From NCBI GenBank assembly GCA_963978895.1, contig OZ022243.1, positions 15,106,765 to 15,170,764 of the forward strand: DNA of 64,000 bases. Reading direction: 5' to 3'. The position numbers and the translations under genes were made by a program. This document shows positions 49,440-64,000 of this stretch, one piece after another. How positions within the stretch are numbered: position 1 is the first letter of the stretch; each line of letters opens with the position of its first letter. The DNA comes from Erpobdella octoculata (Eukaryota; Annelida; Clitellata; Hirudinida; Erpobdellidae). Under the pieces are notes generated by a model. It was not told where the DNA came from. It worked only from the letters and a program-made list of their open reading frames with translations, and did no database searches.

Positions 49440-50892
49440 GAACATGTCCTGACTGACTGACTGACTGAGTGACTGATAATCAACGCCGAGCTCAAACGCC
49501 TAATCCTAGGAACGTGAAATTTGGAACTTATATTACTTTTTTTGCGTAAGCATCCACTAAGAAAGGATATTTGAAAATTTAGCTCCTGAGGGGAAAAAAC
49601 TGGAAAACAAACGTTTTTCTAAAACAATGTATATCTCGAAAACCAAAAATGAGGAGATTTTGAAATTTGGTATATGGATTTTTCTTAAAAATAAAAAGAT
49701 ACGTGTTTTACCATTTTTTGAAAATTCGGTTTCCCGGACCTCAAATGTGGGTTGGAAAATTGAGTTATTTGGTTTTTAAAGTAGCTTCTACTCAAAAACT
49801 GTGAATGCTACAGGATTAAAAATTAGTATTTAATTTCTACTCTAAAAATAATGAAATACGTGTTTTAGCATTTTTTGAAAATTTGGTTTCCAGGACTTCA
49901 AATGTGGGTTGGAAAATAGGGTTATTTGTTTTTTGAAGTAACTGCTACTCAAAAACTGTAAATACCACAGATGTAAAAATTAGTATTTAGTTTCTATTCT
50001 AAAAATAAAGATATACATGTTTTACCATTCTTTTAAAATTTGGTTTCCAGGACCTCAAATGTGGGGTGGAAAATAAGGTTATTTGGTTTTTAATGTAACT
50101 GCTGCTCAAAACTGTAGATGCTACAGGAGTAAAAATTAGTATTTGGTTTCTACTCCAGAAATAATGATATACGTGTTTCACCATTTTTTGAAAATTTGGT
50201 TTCCAGGACTTCAAATATGGGGTGGAAAATAGGGTTACTTAGTTTTTAAAGTAACTGCTACTCAAAAACTGTAAATGATACAAAAGTAAAATTAGTATTT
50301 AGTACTATTTAGTTTCTACTCTAAAAATAATGATATACGTGTTTCACCATTTTTTGAAAATTTGGTTTCCAGTACCTCAAATGTGAAGTGGAAAAAGGTT
50401 ATTTGATTTTAAAATAACTGCTACTCAAAAACTGTAAGTGCTACAGATGTGAAAATTAATATTTTGAGGTTTTGTGCCGGTTAAAAGTAGATGAGTTCAG
50501 TTTATCACCGGACGGACGGGCCAAGCCGTTATTTTAGGGTGTTCATACGGCCCTGCCCAAACCTTAAATCAAGGTGGGACGGGCCGAGATTTTTAACCAA
50601 GTATATAGACATTTGAGTGATTTTAGGGTGTTCAGACGGGCCGGGCTAAACCTGAAGTTAAGGTGGGACGGGCCGAAGTTTTTCATCAAGTATATAGAAC
50701 CTGTAAAAACGGGCCGGGCCCATATTAGACGGGCCGTGCCGGGCCAGGAATTTCTGTTTTTGAAACGGGCTGGGCCAAGTTGTCGACGGGCCGAGCCGAG
50801 ACCTAAAAAATTGATCCGTGCAGTACTTTACTATGTATGCACGGTTCAAATTCTCTAATTTCATGCGAGCGAAGCCGCTACGGGCACTGCTA
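49440..50892 (+). mobile_element. 'CCTGACTGACTGAC' repeat, copy 2, complete with CTAG end
   Basis: Same start as copy 1 and the same approximately 157-bp units to about 50460. Then comes a GC-richer 'GACGGGCCG' block with two about 100-bp repeats (50500-50810), and the end 'GCGAGCGAAGCCGCTACGGG' CACTG-CTAG followed by T in (AT)n. A CTRR end inserted in AT suggests a Helitron-like element. No protein is encoded. Confidence 0.6.

Positions 50893-50968
<76 letters not shown>
50893..50968. repeat. (AT)n microsatellite
   Basis: AT dinucleotide tract following the CTAG end. Confidence 0.95.
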
Positions 50969-50971
<3 letters not shown>

Positions 50972-51014
50972 GTATTTTATTCTAAATAATTCAATTGTAA
51001 GGAGAAGGACATAG

Positions 51015-51467
51015 CAGGGGCGCAGCCAGCAGGCCGGGGAGTGTGGGGGGCCGGGCCTTCCCCGATACCTAGCCAAAGTGGATTTTGAAGTGACAGGCGG
51101 GCCTTTGAATTTGGGATGTTTTCCAATTCTTTCCTCTATTATTTAATTAACCTTTGTAGAGTTTATGGAAACAAACAATTCAGAATTAATTATCTATTAA
51201 TTTGGTTATTGGCCAGGCAAATCTGAATGGGCTTGCCCAGATGACGATTAAAGGCGACCTTCCCATTAATGAAGAAGCAGTCATTGACATTTTTTTGCAA
51301 AAAAGGCGACTGAATTTGTTATTGTAATAAATTGGTTCAAATTAAATGTCTTATAGTTTGATATTACTAATTGTTGCTTAAACTGTCTTTAAGCCTTGAC
51401 TTTTGTGGGTCGTAAACTTTTCAGAAAACCCCCGTGCCCCGGGAAAAAAATCCTGGCTGCGCCCCTG
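51015..51467. mobile_element. Non-autonomous hAT MITE
   Basis: The ends CAGGGGCGCAGCCAGCAGG / TCCTGGCTGCGCCCCTG are inverted. Flanks GGACATAG (51007-51014) and GGCCATAG (51468-51475) agree at 7 of 8 positions. No coding capacity. Confidence 0.78.
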
Positions 51468-51644
51468 GGCCATAGCTAAAGAATTGAGTAAAAAGGGACA
51501 GGACAAGCCTATGGTAAATGTAAAAAATGTAAAGGTTTGATACTTTATAGAACGCCGGGCCTTTTTCGGGTTGTTCAAAGGCGCTGTTCTTTTACATGCC
51601 CCACGGAGAGAACGATTTTACCCGCTAAGTTTTCAGTTGACATG

Positions 51645-51726
51645 GGCTATTAGGCAATGAGTGGGATTCGAACTGTGAAGCTCTCACATTCAAAGCTAAC
51701 ACTCTACCAACTCAGCTAACCTAGCA
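51645..51726 (-). repeat. tRNA-like sequence (SINE head or tRNA pseudogene)
   Basis: The minus strand has 'TTAGCTGAGTTGGTAGAGTG' (box A) and 'CAGTTCGAATCCC' (box B) at tRNA spacing. The acceptor strands do not pair and the T-stem is imperfect, so it is more likely a tRNA-derived repeat than a functional gene. Confidence 0.5.
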
Positions 51727-52348
51727 CCAAAATAAGTATGGTATGAGGACAAAGACCTCAGTTCATCCCATGAAGGACTACATTTCTGATAATATTTTGT
51801 TAACTTTTTTTTTTAACAACAAAGGCTTAGCAATAAATCAAAATAAGTTTCTTTTGCTTGCATAATAAACCTGACAAAAACTTAAAAAATTCATTCAATA
51901 GATTTGAGCCGTGATTGCCAATATTATTCAAAGGTTTTTATTCCCAAGAAAAATAATTCTCCGAAGAGCTGTTCATTATCATATTTCAACTTCCAAGACA
52001 CTCCATCCACCAATGTCTATATTTTTCTTATACTATAATAAAGTAGCATAGTAGCATTCATGCAAATCGAGCCACATGGAGCATGTCAACTAATTTATGC
52101 AATTAAAAATAATGGCAACATGATAAACCATTATAATAAGTGTTTACAAGGAATTTTCTTTTTATTATAAAAGTTAATGCTGGGTTCAGTTTGACATCGC
52201 ACATGTTGTATTTTTCACGAGGAGCTGGCAACTGCTGGAGTCATTTGACGAGCTCGGTTCATCACTTGCTCCACCTATTTTGTCTTCACAATACAAAAAT
52301 TTGTATTAACATAAATCCAGAGACATTACATGGTGTTCACGTCATGTA

Positions 52349-52608
52349 CTAACCCGTGCCGGCAACCGCTGCTTCCGTTTTGCGGGCTGAATATGCAGAA
52401 GTTTCATCAAATCTTTTGGTGTAACTTTGACTAGATATATTATGGCTTGGTAGATTTCCATGCAGAAAATTTGAAGTAACATTAAACGTTTTCATCCTTT
52501 TATCTGCTGATTTGTAGTGAGTTTTACACGGAATTGAACTGTAATTGCTATCTGTACTACAAGGACTGAAACATCTTACTTTCTGTTTCGATTTTGCAAG
52601 CTTCTTGC
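52349..52608 (-). CDS. Possible alternative last exon of the ROBO-like gene
   Basis: An open frame of 86 codons including stop follows an acceptor ('TTCTGAATATAG') at 52609. It starts in phase 1, the same phase required after the exon ending at 53913, so it can replace the terminal exon 53832-53642. The residues are Ser/Lys/Thr-rich ('GKKLAKSKQKVRCFSPCSTD', 'SSQSYTKRFDETSAYSARK'), similar in style to ROBO cytoplasmic tails. The pyrimidine tract is weak, so this may also be an unrelated frame. Confidence 0.35.
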
Positions 52609-53641
52609 CTATATTCAGAATTATATGTTTAAGAGTCAACTTCTAATATTGCCACCTTACCAATTTTTCAAATGCTGCTTATCTTATTATAATATCTATT
52701 TTTATCCTAACAAAAAGACAAACAACTTAACGTGGGAAGGGATACTAGAAAAATTAATAAATCGGTATGATATCACAGAAACCACCAATCAATTCTTATT
52801 GATGAAAACTGGTGTAAAGAGAATTCACAATTTTAAATTAATTTATGTTATCAATATCAATAATGACAAGTCATATAAATGCTCATCTGTAAAAAAATTG
52901 TCTGGAACACTTTTTGTATATAATAATTTGAGTAAAACAACCCTCATAAAATGGTAATTTATACAAGACAATCTTTTTTGAAATTCAGTAAAATACTTAA
53001 TTAGAATAGAAAAAAGCATTTGATAAAACTAAATACAAGCGTCACATTATTATTGAGACAGCTGCACCAAAAAAAAACTGCAGACGTGACAAATGCTCAA
53101 ATGCATTGCAGAAATTCATTGCACTTAGATAAGGAAAAACCATAAAAACATGCTAAAGCATCGAATCTGAAAGTCAAGACAAAATTTGAAATACGAGAAA
53201 CCCGAAATTAAGAGCAATGAAGCTGTCAATAGCTGAACTTAATTAAGGCATACTATACTTTCATAATCAATTTAAACAGTCAGTTTGATTAATTTATCAT
53301 ACAATGAAAATAATTGATTTCTTTATAGAAGTATAAAGTATTTTCTACAAATTAAAAAAATTATAGCTGAAAACAACTAGATTTCACTTTTGCATTGCAA
53401 TAATAGAAATTTGTAAGCAATGACATCGCCACACTAAAAATTGTATAATATTATCTGGTGAACATAAAAAAAACTAAAAATCTAGTGAAAGTAAAACATT
53501 TGTGTTATAAGAGTTATGCAACGAGTTGAAAGAAAATTATAACTGCAGATTTATTAAATACAATTTAATTCTGTTTATTATACTTATCAGCCACAATATT
53601 TTGTTTAAAAACACAGCTACTACATGTATAAATAAAAAAAA

Positions 53642-63212
<9,571 letters not shown>

Positions 63213-64000
63213 CTGAAAACATAATTAATACACCATTCAAACAAATATTACATTTCTATACCTGTTTTTACTTTATAAAGATTAAAAAGATCAATTAGAA
63301 TTGAAAAAATTTAATTACTGGAAATAAATTATATAAAAGAGTTGTAAATTTGCAATGAAGTGTATCTAGACATTGTATGTTCTCAGTATATTGTATATTG
63401 TCAACATACATAACTTCCAATGTCTGTATGTAAGCGATTTCACATAATGAGGCGGCTGTTGATAAAATTGGTGCAAAAATGCGCGTAATTAAAGTTAATT
63501 ATGCCATTGTTAAAAAATGTATATGTATGTTAACGATTTCACATAACACAGTAGTCATCAGGGTCAGCTTTTGATAAAATTACTTCATACAGGCATGTAA
63601 TAAAGTTATAATGTAATTGTCCACTGTCAGTTCTAAAGATAAAAAAATTTATATCTTAAAATATCCGTAATTTTTAGCGAACTGTCTTTAGTTAATACAC
63701 AATATTTATCGAACACGAACTGTTGGCGTTTTCTGTTGTCGGTCCTAAAGCCTGGAACGATTCTTCCAGACTTCATTCATTCAAGTATTTATACTAACAG
63801 TGTTATATAAGTTGTCAAATAATAATAACAATAATAATAATGATAATAATGATAATAATGATGATAATAACAACAATAATAATAATAATAAAAACAATTT
63901 AAATTACACTTTAAAATATAATTGTTTTTAGAAATCTTCAAACGTTTTTCTGATTCTACATTCTACAGTCATTAAATAACTTGATAATAAGAATAATTAT
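63213..64000. other. ROBO intron with LINE scrap and AAT microsatellite
   Basis: At about 63715-63780 (+) a short frame reads 'AFSVVGPKAWNDS' and 'LHSFKYLY', the tail motif (F.V.GP.AWN.LP..L....SL..FK) of CR1/L2-type LINEs. At 63818-63893 there is an (AAT/GAT)n microsatellite. About 63370-63430 and 63500-63560 share 'ATGTATGTTAACGATTTCACATAA'-like text. No exon was recognised. Confidence 0.45.

Noticed and set aside
51645..51726. Functional tRNA gene
   Set aside because: A and B boxes are present but the acceptor stem does not pair and the T-stem is imperfect.

Overview
The window is eukaryotic nuclear DNA from an invertebrate-type animal genome. It is AT-rich, the genes have short exons with GT/AG introns, and roughly half of it is transposon-derived. 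Gene content (a ROBO-like receptor, a KMT5B/C methyltransferase, a Josephin deubiquitinase) points to a bilaterian metazoan. The species cannot be named from the sequence; a tunicate or another AT-rich marine invertebrate would fit, but that is inference. There are no bacterial features (no operons, no CRISPR).

Three host genes can be reconstructed. (1) A KMT5B/KMT5C (SUV4-20H) histone H4K20 methyltransferase on the + strand, 13300-27115. Its seven coding exons join in phase to give 888 aa with complete SET and post-SET regions. (2) A compact three-exon Josephin-domain deubiquitinase (JOSD1/2-like, 173 aa) on the - strand, 31309-30651. (3) The 3' half of a Roundabout (ROBO)-like axon guidance receptor on the - strand, 63212-53642. 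It holds the end of the last FN3 domain, the transmembrane helix and a cytoplasmic tail with a proline-rich CC2-like motif. A second phase-compatible terminal exon lies at 52608-52349. The extracellular Ig/FN3 part lies beyond the right edge.

The rest is a dense transposon landscape. Many insertions have exact boundaries because target-site duplications (TSDs) can be read directly. From left to right: a hAT-type element holding a LINE tail (1.1-2.1 kb); a Merlin (IS1016/ISXO2-type) transposon with 9-bp TSD that was itself hit by a hAT (3.7-6.7 kb); another TIR element immediately adjacent (6.7-7.9 kb); a 1-kb palindrome (8.3-9.3 kb); a P-like element with a THAP domain that is split by a hAT (9.5-12.3 kb). 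KMT5 introns carry a minisatellite-ended element with a LINE tail, a hAT MITE, a piggyBac-like TTAA element, two facing hAT copies (one with a BED finger start, one with an RT fragment containing a PHD-like finger) and a further MITE. At 34.8-39.8 kb there is a nest: Gypsy gag-pro, split by hAT-A, split by hAT-B, in turn invaded by a Helitron-like repeat and (AT)n. A near full-length APE-type LINE sits at 42.1-46.0 kb, inside a Helitron-like repeat. At 46.2-51 kb there are palindromes, Helitron-like repeats and a 157-bp satellite. ROBO introns carry a 303-bp tandem array with tRNA-like promoter boxes, interrupted by a second, nearly identical hAT-A copy, a 54-bp perfect-stem hairpin, and a short LTR retrotransposon (60.5-62.1 kb) whose only coding capacity is a SAP-like Gag with an 8-residue repeat.

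Long (AT)n tracts, often marking Helitron-like or SINE-like insertions, produce many artefactual 'IYIYIY' reading frames; these and the arginine/serine-rich frames over minisatellites are not genes.
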